Source: Siphlonurus alternatus
Taxonomy: Eukaryota > Arthropoda > Insecta > Ephemeroptera > Siphlonuridae
Length of the DNA stretch: 64,000 nucleotides
Direction of reading: 5' to 3'
Assembly (NCBI GenBank): GCA_949825025.1
Contig: OX463780.1
Span: 35,382,979 to 35,446,978, forward strand
Below are positions 10,301 to 23,000 of the stretch, one piece after another. The notes beneath the pieces were generated by a model. The model saw nothing but the letters and a program-made list of their open reading frames with translations. It was not told the DNA's origin and did no database searches. The first letter of the stretch is position 1, and every line of letters starts with the position of its first letter. A program made the translations under genes and the position numbers.

Positions 10301-10470
10301 GGCCCGTATTTTTCCCATAGCTTATTATTTATTTATATAGCTCAATAATCTTCTTCCTATTAAGAAAGCAGTAGCAGCGCAATGGTAAGTGTATGATCAG
10401 CAGTGGTAACCGAAGTACAGCAACGCAGGTTTGGGTTAGTAGTTAGATCGGTGACCGCTTTTTGTAGATT

Positions 10471-10625
10471 TTACAATCGTAATTATTACAATTGTAATAA
10501 TTGCAATTGTAGTTCAATACAATTGTAATAAGGCCTTTACAATTGTAAAAATTACCATTGTAATATTGCCAAAACACAATCGTAATTTTGATGGCTGTAC
10601 AATTGTAATAATTACAATTGTAAAT
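10471..10625. repeat. Second cluster of TTACAATTGTAA palindromes
   Basis: Nine copies or near-copies of the same palindrome as at 2970-3256, with centres at about 10476, 10491, 10506, 10522, 10542, 10557, 10579, 10602 and 10617. Spacing is irregular (15-23 bp, often 15). Confidence 0.75.
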
Positions 10626-10629
10626 TTCC

Positions 10630-12961
10630 ACTAGCATGGCCATGAATAGCAGGATCGAGAGAAACTTTGAATGATACAGCATTGCCAAATTGTAGTTAAC
10701 GACTTTGCAACGTAAGAAACTTCATATAAACCTGAGTTCGCTCAGCTGCCAGACAGGGAAATTTTGCTGCGAGCGTTAGCGCATAGTCTCCCTCTTGATG
10801 CAATGCTAAAAAAATATAAGAGAGCTCGAGCTCTAGGCTGTATAAGAAGTAAAAGCAGACATTTGATAATTGTGGTCTATAGGTACATTAATTGTACTGT
10901 TAATAACTGTTCTACTTTCATTATTTCCTAAAATTTTGAAGAAAAATTATTTTACATTTTATAGTCTTTATTTCAGAATTTTTAGTACAATTTTTTATAG
11001 TATATTGTATATATTATATGCATACAATGTACAGTACAAATATTCTAGTTTTAAATACGTATTAATAATTAAAAAAAAAAGATAAAATTTTTTTTATTAT
11101 ATTATACTCATTTGGCAAAAAAATACTATTTTATCAGTTTAAAAGGATCAACACAGAGGAACCAATTTAATGCAGAGTGCTTCAGAAATATAATAATTAA
11201 TTTTAATGAAATTTAGATAAAAGGTTATGTCTAACAAATCTAAAAGTGAAAAGGGCTCAAAATGTATATAACAACTATAACATGAGTGTTAATATTAAAT
11301 TATAACAAAAAGGGTAGTTTTCTTTACTGTATTATAATGTCTGATAATAATAAAAATAATAAAACACAAGTTCCTTAAATGGAAAGAAAAATATGCCACG
11401 AATGAAGTACCTTTCTCTCTTTTTTTTTTAATTTACTGATAATTGCACAGTTTTGCTACTCTATTTTTCCTTTTCTTTTTTTAAAATATTGAAAGTCTAT
11501 TTTTTATGACTTCACGAGATCGCATTGCTTAATATAGGACTTTGCCGCCTCAAAAACAGACATGGCCGTGTATCGTTATAACAGAACTATCAATAATTGT
11601 TTAAAAATGGTTTCTGAGCTAAACAATTTGAAAAATAGTCAATTACAAGGATAATATATAGGTCTATTTCCTCCATGGTCAATTAAATTCGAGTAGCATA
11701 ACATTGCACCTCCTTCCATTCATTGTTCCTTTTTTTTTTTTTAGATCTGTTCTCTATTAGTGAAAAATTTTTTTGTTTACACATTACAAATATTTATTAA
11801 CTCTGTCTTCGACACTTGAAATATGATAAATGTAAATTTTGATCTAACAAAATAGAAAAACTTTCAGATTACATTTTTTTTTAATGCAAGTTATACCTCT
11901 TTTTGAAACATAAATATTCTTGTTTAACTATTATTATTAACTTTATTACCTATAGATATGAATAATAATAATAAAAAAAAAAATTATTTTACTCTGAAAG
12001 TAACAATATTAAATTTGTAGTCCATTATAAGGATTGCATTGTACGCATATGTATATATATATATATATATTTTATATTTATGACATTATGCATTCATGCA
12101 TTTTACTACAGAGAGGATCTAGGGTTTCTTAACCTCCTTAGCCATAAAGATGATGATGGCCTCTGAAAGCAAATAATGTCCCCCAATTATTTTGAGTTTG
12201 TTGACAAGAAAACTGTAGTTACGAAATCTAATCTATGAGGGGGGATATTCCTATTGTCCATGTTATTTAATGATAAAAACAATAACCCCATGATTGGGAG
12301 AAATTGCAAAATTATCTTCCTCTGTCTAGAAACTTTTGCCGTAGAAGACTCAAAATGAAACATATCTATACACAGTTATTTCATCTCTGATGTCAGTTAA
12401 ATGTTGTATATATGTGGTTCAATGATCATTTATACATACATGATGTAATTAATAATTAATCATCACCATTTTGCAATCTGCATTTTATAAAAAATGTCTC
12501 GAGGTATTAGAAAATATATTTTGCTTCATTTTACACATTCCTATAATTTATAGATACGTGTATGCTATACACTGATAGTGTCACTGCAATGTTGACTAAG
12601 AGCGTTTACCGCGATTGCTCAATCTGACTTATTGACGTCATAAAGTTAGTAGCGCCCCTCGCGAAAACTGACGGGAAACAGCTGAACTACGTGCGTCTAG
12701 CGAGGCCCATTGTATATGTTTAACATTGTAAAATCATGTAAATGCTCTGTCAGCAGCCACAGCATAATTTTATAGAAGTGACAACACCATAGAGAGTTGT
12801 CAAATACGTTCGGACAAACATAAAAACATATTTCAACTTCGTAAAATATGTATTTCATATAAAATTTGTTGTTTTTGTGATTCTCCCAATGCTATAGGTA
12901 TTGCTGTATCCTCGCCAAAATTTCAGCGCTCAGCGCCATCTCTTGGTCCTTTATGTACTCA
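10630..12961. other. Noncoding, AT-rich stretch
   Basis: No convincing gene. A short (TA)n lies at about 12050-12070. 11470-11725 is a decayed copy of the TGACGTCA palindromic MITE family: it keeps TTGAAAGTC..., a degenerate TGAC(T)TCACGAGA core and the terminal GTAGCATAACATTGCACC. Confidence 0.5.
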
Positions 12962-13169
12962 ATAACAAATGACGTGTTGCTGCTGCCCCCCCCCCCCCAA
13001 AAAAAAAAGACAACAACACGACTTTTAAAATGGCAAGAAAATCCGGCAACCCTGTTGTTAGGTATACAATGCATTGAAATATAGTGTTGCCGGATATTTT
13101 TGTTACTTCTTTTTGCCAATGCGCAGTAAAAGCTGTTAGTTTTTTTTGGCAGCTGCGTGTCATTTGCTA
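12962..13169. mobile_element. Palindromic MITE
   Basis: Ends AAATGACGTGTTGCTGCTGCC and GGCAGCTGCGTGTCATTT are inverted repeats, with further pairing inside (ATCCGGCAAC with GTTGCCGGAT). A C14 homopolymer next to an A10 run lies in the left arm. Noncoding. Confidence 0.55.
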
Positions 13170-13207
13170 CAATCCTGTTAGTCAGAATTGCTGCGGTATC
13201 ATCAATA

Positions 13208-13399
13208 TTGTCCCTTGTCTGAAATAAAGAGTTATCTGCCTACCATGATAAGTGCAATAATAAGCTACCGGTATCTGCTTTACCTGTAAGCTCATAATTG
13301 TAATCATTTGATATAATATAGCAGGTAGCACACTGCTCTTCTCATTATTGTACACAACCATAGTAGGCAGATAACTTATTATTCCATACAATGGACAAT
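13208..13399. mobile_element. Palindromic MITE, TCCCTTGTC family, copy 1
   Basis: Inverted termini contain AGTTATCTGCCTACCATG and its diverged complement. Related copies lie at 26095-26265 and, much shorter, 27057-27133. Confidence 0.6.
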
Positions 13400-13913
13400 A
13401 TAATATATCCATGACTCCAAAATCTCTTGCATTATAAAGTTTTTTTTTTATTTTATTATTATTATTATTTTTTTTACGATTAGTTAAGTTATTTATACAA
13501 TTACATACTGTACTATGGTAAGATTATGATTTTGGTTTACAAAAATTGTATATTAATTAAATGTTTTGAATTTACACATATTTTGTTAGATGGTATAATT
13601 TTCATGATTTTATTTATTCGCTTGTTTAGACTTAGCAAATTATACTTATACTGGCTTATAAACATAATATATTGATATAATTATAGTGACAATATTGATG
13701 GGGCAAGCCATAGCTTGGACCCCTGGTTTACGGTAAACAAGACTAAAGTTACTAATATTTGCTATTTATACAAAGGAAAAAAAAGAAACCAGTTTTTTGC
13801 TAAATAATCCTGTCAATTTCAGTTCTTACCGTAACTTAAATTGATTGTAACTGATGATGCAGGATTAGAAAAAAAAAAAAAAATAATAAATACAGGAATA
13901 CTCAAGTGACGAT

Positions 13914-14005
13914 TTACATGTTGACCTGGCTATCTGACACCAACATGTATTCTCCATCTGGAGTTATGACGAAGAATTTGCTATTGTCGCCGCTCCCTGT
14001 GTTTC
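13914..14005 (-). CDS. Last exon of the chromodomain gene
   Basis: Acceptor TTTCAG, then 30 codons ending in TAA. It joins in phase with the donor at 15711 and gives the C-terminus ...FFVITPDGEYMLVSDSQ..., compatible with the acidic/hydrophobic pattern just upstream in exon 10. Confidence 0.8.
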
Positions 14006-17000
14006 CTGAAACAATCATAAGCTAAATTAAATAAATTTATATGCTTGAAGCAGTCTTAGCAATAGTTTTAGATGACAAACCATCAATTTGATCAATATAT
14101 TCTCCATGTTATTATAAAAAACATACTCTTTATTCTTATTTTGCAAAAACGTAAGGCCAATAGTAATTTTTTTCAATATTGCAGCTAAGGTACAATATAC
14201 CACTTTATAGTTTAGGTATTAGTTTTTTTTTTTTTTTTACAGTTCTTAAGGGGAAGGTAACATGGATCAGCTGATCAATGTAGTCCCATTTGATTAACAT
14301 GTAAACCTTAGCTGACACACAAAAATTCTGAATTTTTTTTAGAGATTTTAGTAACTAAAAGCCACAGGAAAAATTTCAAAACAATTCTTCAATCCGATTT
14401 TCCTTTAAGGGTAAGATAACGCCACCAATGTTAAAAAAAATCCCTCTCACAAAAATTCTGAAAAAAATTTAAAATGTTCTCCTCTACACCCCCTATCAGT
14501 AGCTGAAATATCAGGTTTACAAATACGATCTAGTTTTTGAGTTATGAATTTTTAAAGTTGACTAATTTAACATGGGAGTTCCATTTCTCCATGTTAAAGT
14601 AGTCAACTTTAAAAATTCATAACTCAAAAACTAGATCCTATTTGTATACCTGATATTTTAGCTACTGATAGGGGGTGTAGAGGAGAACATTTTAAATTTT
14701 TTTCAGAATTTTTGTGTGAGGGATTTTTTTTAACATTAGTGGCGTTACCTTACCCTTAATTAATTTTTTAGCATCTAATAGGGCTTTCTCATGCAGATCA
14801 AGCCAAACTCAAAAATTCATTTAAAAAATTGAAGCAAAGAATTGTTTTGATATTCTTTCTGTGGCTTTTAGGTATCTGTCTCTCAAAAACATTCCAGAAT
14901 TATTGTGTGCCTGCCAAGGTTTAAATGTTAATCAAATGGGACTACATTGATCAGCTGATATGTGTTACCTTCCCCTTAATTTTCTTCACTATTTATTTAG
15001 ACAAAACCCGCAAAACTTAATGCAGTATCAGTTTAACAAATTAGTAAGAATATCTCAATATTAACGTTCGATCACCACATGCAAATTTATGCATGCAGAT
15101 GATATTTGATGCAGATTACGGATTACTAGAAACTGTCATTAGAACATGGTGATTGTTGGTGGAAAGCATGATTATATAAAATATTTTTACCAGGATGCAA
15201 ATAATTTAAATACATTTAAGTTGTGCGATCAAAGATTTTTTAACCCCCCAAAAAATGTTTTTATTTTAATACTTTTTTAATAAAAAATCGCTATCTTGCA
15301 TAGTAAAAAAAAAAAAAAAAAAAAAAAAAAGTTTGAGTTTATCTTATGAATGGCTTATTAGAATTACAATATCTCCCCCCCTCCTCCTAATTTCTACTAA
15401 TTTCTACCAACGTTCCTTCATACAGGTGAAGACATGCACGCATTTCGTGCGTCAATTTCGGTAATTTTTGAGGCTCCATTGCACCGCGAAATTTCAAAAA
15501 TAGCATTGCATGACGGGCGCATTCAAAGTTTCGCGGCACGATGTGGTCAAAAATACTTGAACGTGATTGGCTAAGCCCTTTAACATTGGTCCAATCGGTG
15601 GCTTAACCTGTATGAAGGAACGTTGATCATTACTACATAAACTTCTCTAGGTTAATTGCTAAGCACTTCGCTTACTAAATTTAAAAGCAGCCCTGTGGGT
15701 TTATTCTTACCATTGCTTGCTACCTCTTCTGTGTCAGTTGTTGCAAGCGCCTCATCAGATGAAACATTGACTGACTGCTGCGGAATTTGACTGTTGTAGG
15801 TCACAAGGTCTCCCAATTGCGACTCTCCCAATGGCAGAGACACCATCTTCATCTCTCCGGAGGTTGTGTCTTGTGCTAAAGCAAGAGTACTACCCTCTGG
15901 CTGCACTGGTACAAGATAATATTCACCAGTCTCTGTTACCATGAGTTGAGTGTTGGGAGGTAACTTTAGAGTTGAAGGATCAACACCTTCTGGAATTATA
16001 TATCTCAGAGGAATCATCGTAGAATCTTCATCAAAAGTTACTTGTGAATTCAATGCAATTTTGGTAGAAGCAATATTGTCACCTTGACTTGAAGATGAGG
16101 TCTCAGTCTCCTTTGAAAGTGTTGACACCGTAGTTTTGTTTTGTTCTTCATCTGTCTCCTTCTCTTCTAATATTTTGCCAACACATTCTTTTACTTTATT
16201 CTCAGTCTTTTGATTAACCTTAATTTCACCTGTGCTGCTATCTAAAACTGTTTCAGGTTCAGGTTCAGGTTCAGAATCTTGTTGAGAAACCTCCATTGCC
16301 AAGCTTACATCATCTGTTGTCATAGCCATAGTTTCATTATCTTTTTCCGTAGTACCTATCTTAGTAGTTTCTTCCTTTTCAGCGTTGTCTTTGCTATTAG
16401 ATTTATTCTCTTTTACAGCTTTTTCGTCGTCTTCTTTGTTGGCTGCAGTTTTGTTGACTGTCTGTTGTTCTGGTTTCTTGGTGGCTATTTTGTTGTCTTT
16501 GCTCTCAGCAGCATTGTTCTCTGGTTTTCCTGTGGAACCAGTTGGTGTAATTAGCAAGGCTCCCACGCTAGAGCCTGAAGGAGCCATCACAAGATATGGC
16601 ATATTTCCAGGGTTTGGAGGTAGAACAAAGGTGGTTGAGGTAGTTGACTGCTTTGAAGCATTAGAAGTTTTTGTATCTGATGGACGATTGACAATCAATG
16701 ATTTCTGCTGCTGCTGAGCATTAATTTGAAATTTAGCAGGTAGAGGAGTTTTATTAGCAGTAAGTTGACTCAATGGTTTACGCCTAACACCAGGTTTTTC
16801 AACTTTAGGATTGTTAGTAATAACAACTAAGCCACTTTTTGATGGTTTGGATGATTTTGGTACAAGTGGTTTAATACGACAGAGTTGCTCATTTTTGCCA
16901 ATAGGATATATACCAGGTTTTATATCAGGTAGAGCTTTAGCATTTACACGGACCATGCCAAGAGAATTTGCTACAAGTAGTGTTGAGGCTTTTGGATCAG

Positions 17001-20000
17001 GTTTTGGAGGAGGATGTGCCTTGACAGGAGTAGTTTTTACTGGTGTCTTCTTTGTAGTGACACTTTTTGTTGGTCGTCCGATCTTGTTTGCAGGCTGGGT
17101 AGAGGTGCTCACGGACTTGGGGTTTATTTTTGGAGCCACCTTGAGTGGAGTACGCTTGGGTGGAGACTCATCCTGGCTGTTATCAGAGCTGGGAGGATTG
17201 AAGGGAGAGTCTCGAGCATTGTCAAAGGAGTGGTCCGACTCATTGCCAGCATCAAAGTCTGTATCTAGGGGGTCCTGCTCTTCAATTTTGATCTCAACGT
17301 TGGGTACAAACTGACTGTCACTGCTGCTCCAATTACCACCTGTGTCAAAAAAAGTAACCATTGTGTACTAGAACATGATGTCAGCTTTTATCTTAAAACC
17401 AGTAATATAAATATTGAAAATAAAAATAATTAAGCATTATTCAGGGAAAAATAAGTCAGGGTACATAACTGCATTATCAGGAAAGAGTAGAATGTAAAAC
17501 ACAAAAGAAAATATTATAACAAGGAAAATAAGAAATGAGGCTTGCACATAAATAATAGGCGTTGTGGCAAACAATACAAAACTGCAAACAAATTATAAGT
17601 ATCATCTATACTGTCACAAGACAAGACAAGACAAGACTTACAATATGACTGCTTTAGAGTACTATGTGCTACAACACCAGGAGTTAATGTTTACATTAGC
17701 CCTCTTTTCTGTTTTTTAGAAATTATAGTAAAACTAACTATGCATTCAATTTTCAAGAAAAATAATAAAAAAAAAAAAAAAAAAAAACTTACTGTATTTA
17801 CAGGAAAATAAAGGTTGAAGAAAGTTATGAAAACTATAGAGTTTAAGACCTTTAGATTGCTAAAAAATAATACAGTGCGTAACAATTCGTGTTGTTAACT
17901 GCCAGAGATTCTATGTGGATAAATTTTAATGTTTAAATACTAAGTGTTTAGGATTTTGTTTCCACACATTGAAGGAAGTTCTTTTGTTTTCAGACTTTGC
18001 ATGGATAGAAGAAAATCATGTTCAATAAGAGGGGGAAAAAACAACAGAATTAGTGAAAGGCGCTAGATATTGAAAGCAAAGGCATTACTTTAAAAACAAC
18101 AATAACAATCAGTCACTTTTTTTGCTAACAAAAATTACTTATTACATCAGAATGTATTTTGGAAATCTATGAAAAACTTTAAAAAAAAAGAGGAGTATGT
18201 ATAATAAAGTCACTCTTATGCCCTTGGGATGTGAAACTTTTACCTGTCATCCCTCCCCCCCCTTTTTTTTTTGTTTATTTGCATGATTATCTCTAAAATA
18301 CATTCTAAAGCGACAAAGTTGAGAAAAAAAATTCTTTTTAACAATACATACTAGTCTCTTTGGTGCCAGTCCAGGATTTGACCTTGTCCATTGCTTTAGT
18401 CTTGCTACTGCGAACAGGACGGCTGTAAACAAATAAAGTGCATTAAGAATTATATAGAACTGAAGTTTCAAACTCATGAAGTACAAAATTTTTCAATTAT
18501 TTTTTTTATTTTTTTAGAAAATAAGTTAGCAACAAAAATATTTTTGTGTGATTACACAAACACAGCTATTTTTGTATTGATTATTATGACAATGGTGTAG
18601 AAAATTACCAAGGGGCGGAGTGAGGAAAGCATGTAAGGAGAGTACAACTTTAGTCAGTCTGGCAAATTGTCCAGCATCGTAAGAGAGAAATCGAAATCAA
18701 GAGTGAATGTTTGGATTTGGCACCATATAAAAAAAAAAAACTACTCTGCCAGCACTCAAAAGAGGTCTGCCCCATTCAGACCAAAACCAAAACCATCCAC
18801 CTGATGTGTCACCTCTCACTTGTTTTTTATTTATTTTTGTCGTTCAAGGAAACACAGCTATTCTGGTAACCAACCTACTTGTCCTTGTCTATTACTCTGT
18901 GAATGTATATTGAACTAGCACATCTGACACAATTATTTCATCTTGGTAGCATCTAATTTGTTTCTTAATTGCTGATGTCTACAGGAAATGTAATAATAAA
19001 AAAAAAAAAAAAAAACTGTTTGACAAATTGGCTTTGGCAAATAGAGTATTGTCCTCAATTTTTTTTATTGCAGAAATGGGTAGAGGGTGCAAAGTTATGC
19101 TACCCTGATTTTTTTCAGATTTTTTAGAGCCCGGGAACTATTTTTAAAAAATTATTGAAAGTCCTTTTTGTGACGTCACGAGACGCCGCTCCTTAAGAAA
19201 AAGATAGGACTTGCCGCCGCGTGACGTCACAAAAAGGACTTTCAATAATTTTTTTAAAAATAGTTCCCGGGCTCTAAAAAATCTGAAAAAAATCAGGATA
19301 GCATAACTTTGCACCCTCTATCCATTTCTGCAATAAAAAAAATTGAGGACAATACTCCATTAAATGCTACCAAGACTATTTGCAAGGAATCTTACCCGCT
19401 CAGGCTTTGAGTGTTTTTTTGCTTCGCCTCAAACTCAGCAATCATGGGCTTGCAGTGAGTTAGGTTTACTTCTGGCTCCCACGTGTTTTGCGAGCTAAAC
19501 ACAGACATTACACTTACTTCAGTGGCCAGCAGCAACAGTATTTTTTCCTACACTTAATTCAATAAAAATTCCTTAATCAACTTTCAAATTATATTAAAGT
19601 AGAGCAAGTGATTGCATTTTTTTGTTTTAATATTTTATTTTCTAAAAATAGTTTAACTTGCCCTCTATTGAGAAATGAAAACCAAAAAATTCCATCTCAA
19701 ATAGCTTCACCACAAAAAATTTCCAAAGTTGGTGTTTGCTGAGGTCTTAAACATGCAGCCTTATGGAACAGGAAACAGCTTTTTACTCAAACTTGGTCCG
19801 AACTATGGTATCATTTCAAAATACCTATGTAATCTATGATGAATTCTTTAATGGATTTTAAAAAAAAATTATTTATACATATATATATGTGTCTACTAGT
19901 TTCAAAACCCGCTTTTAACCACTTTCCATAAAGCTCATTTTTATAAGTAAAAATATTTAAAAAGAAGCCTTACTGGCAAGTGGAAAAAGCGGGTTTTGAT

Positions 20001-23000
20001 TTTATTCTAAATAAAAAAAAAAAAAAACGGAATCATAAAAAAAAATATATTTGAAAATCCATTTAGGTAATTTTTAAATGGTACCATAGTTTGGACCAAG
20101 TTTGAGTAAAAAGCTGTTTTTTGTTCCATAAAGCTGCATGTTAAAGGCGTCAAAATCACCAACTTTGGGATTTTTTTGTTGTGAAGCTATTTGCGATGGA
20201 ATTTTTTTGGTTTTCATTTCTCAATAGAAGGCAGGTTAAACTATTTTTGGAAGAAAAAAAAAAAAAAAAAAAAAAAAAAATGCAATTGCTCACTCTACTT
20301 TAATTTATTGTTTATCATCATGGAACTTACCAACATATACATATATTTTTTTATATATTTACTTCTTTATTATGAAGCTTATTTATAGTTAAAAAAAAAA
20401 AAGGCCAGTGCTTTAAAATTAAATAGAGTTCTTGCATCTAATAAGAGAAATTAAAAAAAAAAAAAACAAAAAAACAAAAAAACAAAAAAACAAAAACAAA
20501 AAAAAAAAAAAAAAAAAAAGTTTTTACCTGGGGAATCCTTCCCATTTGATTTCGTAGAGGAAGTCTCGAGTATTATTGTCATAACGTTTGCCCACGATTG
20601 CCTCCACGACATACTCTTGGGACTCCTCTTCACCCTCCTCCTGGTTTATCTCAGAAACTACTTCATCTATTATACTGCTAGAACGTTCGACCGCAGCCAC
20701 CTGAGGCACACAACACAACTTAATGCCACCATAAAAACTTTTAATCATTGTGTAACAGCAAGGATAATAAAATTATAGTATAGAGTTGATTGCGCTGACG
20801 TCATGCCCCTGTAAGTTAGGCTGCCCTATGGAGGACCAGAATGCACAGACTAGTATACTGTATAAACAAATTAATTTTTTTTTTTTTTTTCACTTTCCTA
20901 AACAAAATAAATCAAGTTTAAAAAATTCCAAAAATACACCAATAAACAATAGATAGCATAAATTGCATCATTATAGAACAATCAAAACTATTTTATTTAA
21001 TATATTTTTTTTTTCATTTCTCCTCTTTAATTAATGCCATAGCATTTGGACCTCCACTCTCTCTTTTTTTTACCCTCCTGACCGTCCGTATACCTGCTAT
21101 GCTATTTTCCCCTGTAAACAAAAACAGCAAACAACTCTATACAATCTGCAATGTTGTTTTAAAGATACTATATTGTTAATATTTTACTTTATAACCTCAA
21201 AACAATGCTTTAAGCTACAATATTTGTTACAGGATCAATATAATTAGATTAATTTTTGATAACAATACTATGTCACTGCTGACTCACCACAGTCTTAGCT
21301 CTCTTGGGTCGGGTAGCATTATCCTCAGCCTCCTCACGTTTCGTGGACTGAGTTCGCTTCTTAGAGACCACGGGAGCCACAGGGGCATCCTCCACTTCCC
21401 CCTCTGGCAGGAAGACTTTCTCGAGAGCCACCGTAGGCAAGACAGAGCTGAGCTTCGGGTCACGCAGCAGGGATGCAAGAGGCACAGGTGTCACCATTGC
21501 TGAGCAAAGAAATGGCCTCACAAATCGAATGTAGTTTTGCTTTTGCAGCAAATTTAATACATGCTATTTTTTTTATATCTATAACAAGTTAGCATTGTTA
21601 GAAGAAGAAAAAAGCAAATCAAGTTAATATTTATGATTTTGTTATGTCACAAATAAAAAAATAAATAAATATGTATAATTTTTTTCTAATCTAGGTTACA
21701 AGTTGAAAAATAATAATAACAATAATAATTAAATATTCTTGATGCCATTTCTACTCTTTCTGGTCTGGCCAGGTATTTAAACCTTTCCAGTAAGAGTTAT
21801 CTTGCGGCTGAGCTGGGGCTTACCAGACACCCAGAAGTCCCAGAACCCTTTTCCTGCAATCTCCCGGGCTCCTACTACCAGATCTGTGCAGCCTGCAGTG
21901 GCAGTGCAAGACTGCAGGGCAGCGGAGTATAGACAGCCAGAAACTGCCTTCCTCCTACCAACTCCATCATTTAGTAATCAGTCACACCCATCCCATGTCA
22001 CGAAAAGTCTACCTATTTTGAGATTTGAACCAGGGATCTCTCGGACAAGAGCCAGGAGCACTAATCACTAGACCATAGAGTAGAAAAAAAAAGTTAAATT
22101 AATACCTACGTTTCTTTTTGTTGCCGTGAACCTTCTCGAACTCTGAGGTGACCTACAATAAAAACAAAAGCTGTTTGAAAGCATTATGCACATGAACACT
22201 TGTTTTCTATTTTTATCTTGAATACACAAAAATAAAAACAAATTGTAAAAATTGATGCAAGGGCAAGATTTACAGAAAGCAAAGGTCTGATGCTTTACAT
22301 AATTTAGAGCAGCGTTCATAAAGATCCACAAGATTAAAAATAGAAAACTTCCTTGAAGACAATTTTTTGTGGGACCACATATTACAGTAATTTAACTCTA
22401 CTTCTGATTAATAAAAACAACGAATGAGCACATATGTACGTAACACTCTGGCCATACACTTTGAATCAATCGTCAATCAGGGGGAAAAGAGGAGGGGGGA
22501 AGTGAAACACTAGTGTGGTCAAATTCTACAGGCAATAAAACAAAAAATTCAGATAATAATCAGATAATGTACAACAAGAAAGCAAATTAAAATATTTTAT
22601 GAATCATATTTAATGGGACTACTGACCAGTATTTGAGTTAGCAATACTAATAAAAAGTACTGTGAATTCCATGAAGAACGAGCCCTATTAGAGCATTCTA
22701 CGACTATTTGCTGATTTTATATGAATTTTTAAAACTTTTTTTGATGATGTCATACCATTGAATCTTAAATGGAAAAATGCATCAGTTAACATTGCTAAAA
22801 TGAAAATTTATTGAGGTAGGAATTTGAAACCTTCATTATCGTGATTCTAGCACCTAAAAACCTTGCAAATGATGTTTTGGTTACATTTCACTATTAAGTA
22901 TGGGATTTGGTAATGTTAACTGATATATTTTCCCATTTAAGATTCAATGCTATGACATCATTTTTAAGAGGTTTTAAAGGCATACAGGCCTCAAATTACA

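Noticed and set aside
16279..17314. Several plus-strand ORFs of 90-167 codons opposite the disordered exon of the chromodomain gene
   Set aside because: Their composition is the mirror of the Lys/Pro/Glu-rich coding strand, with no motifs or splice context. The minus-strand frame fits an 11-exon gene.
22020..22080. Functional tRNA gene
   Set aside because: Has A and B boxes but cannot fold as a complete cloverleaf and is continuous with a repeated SINE body.
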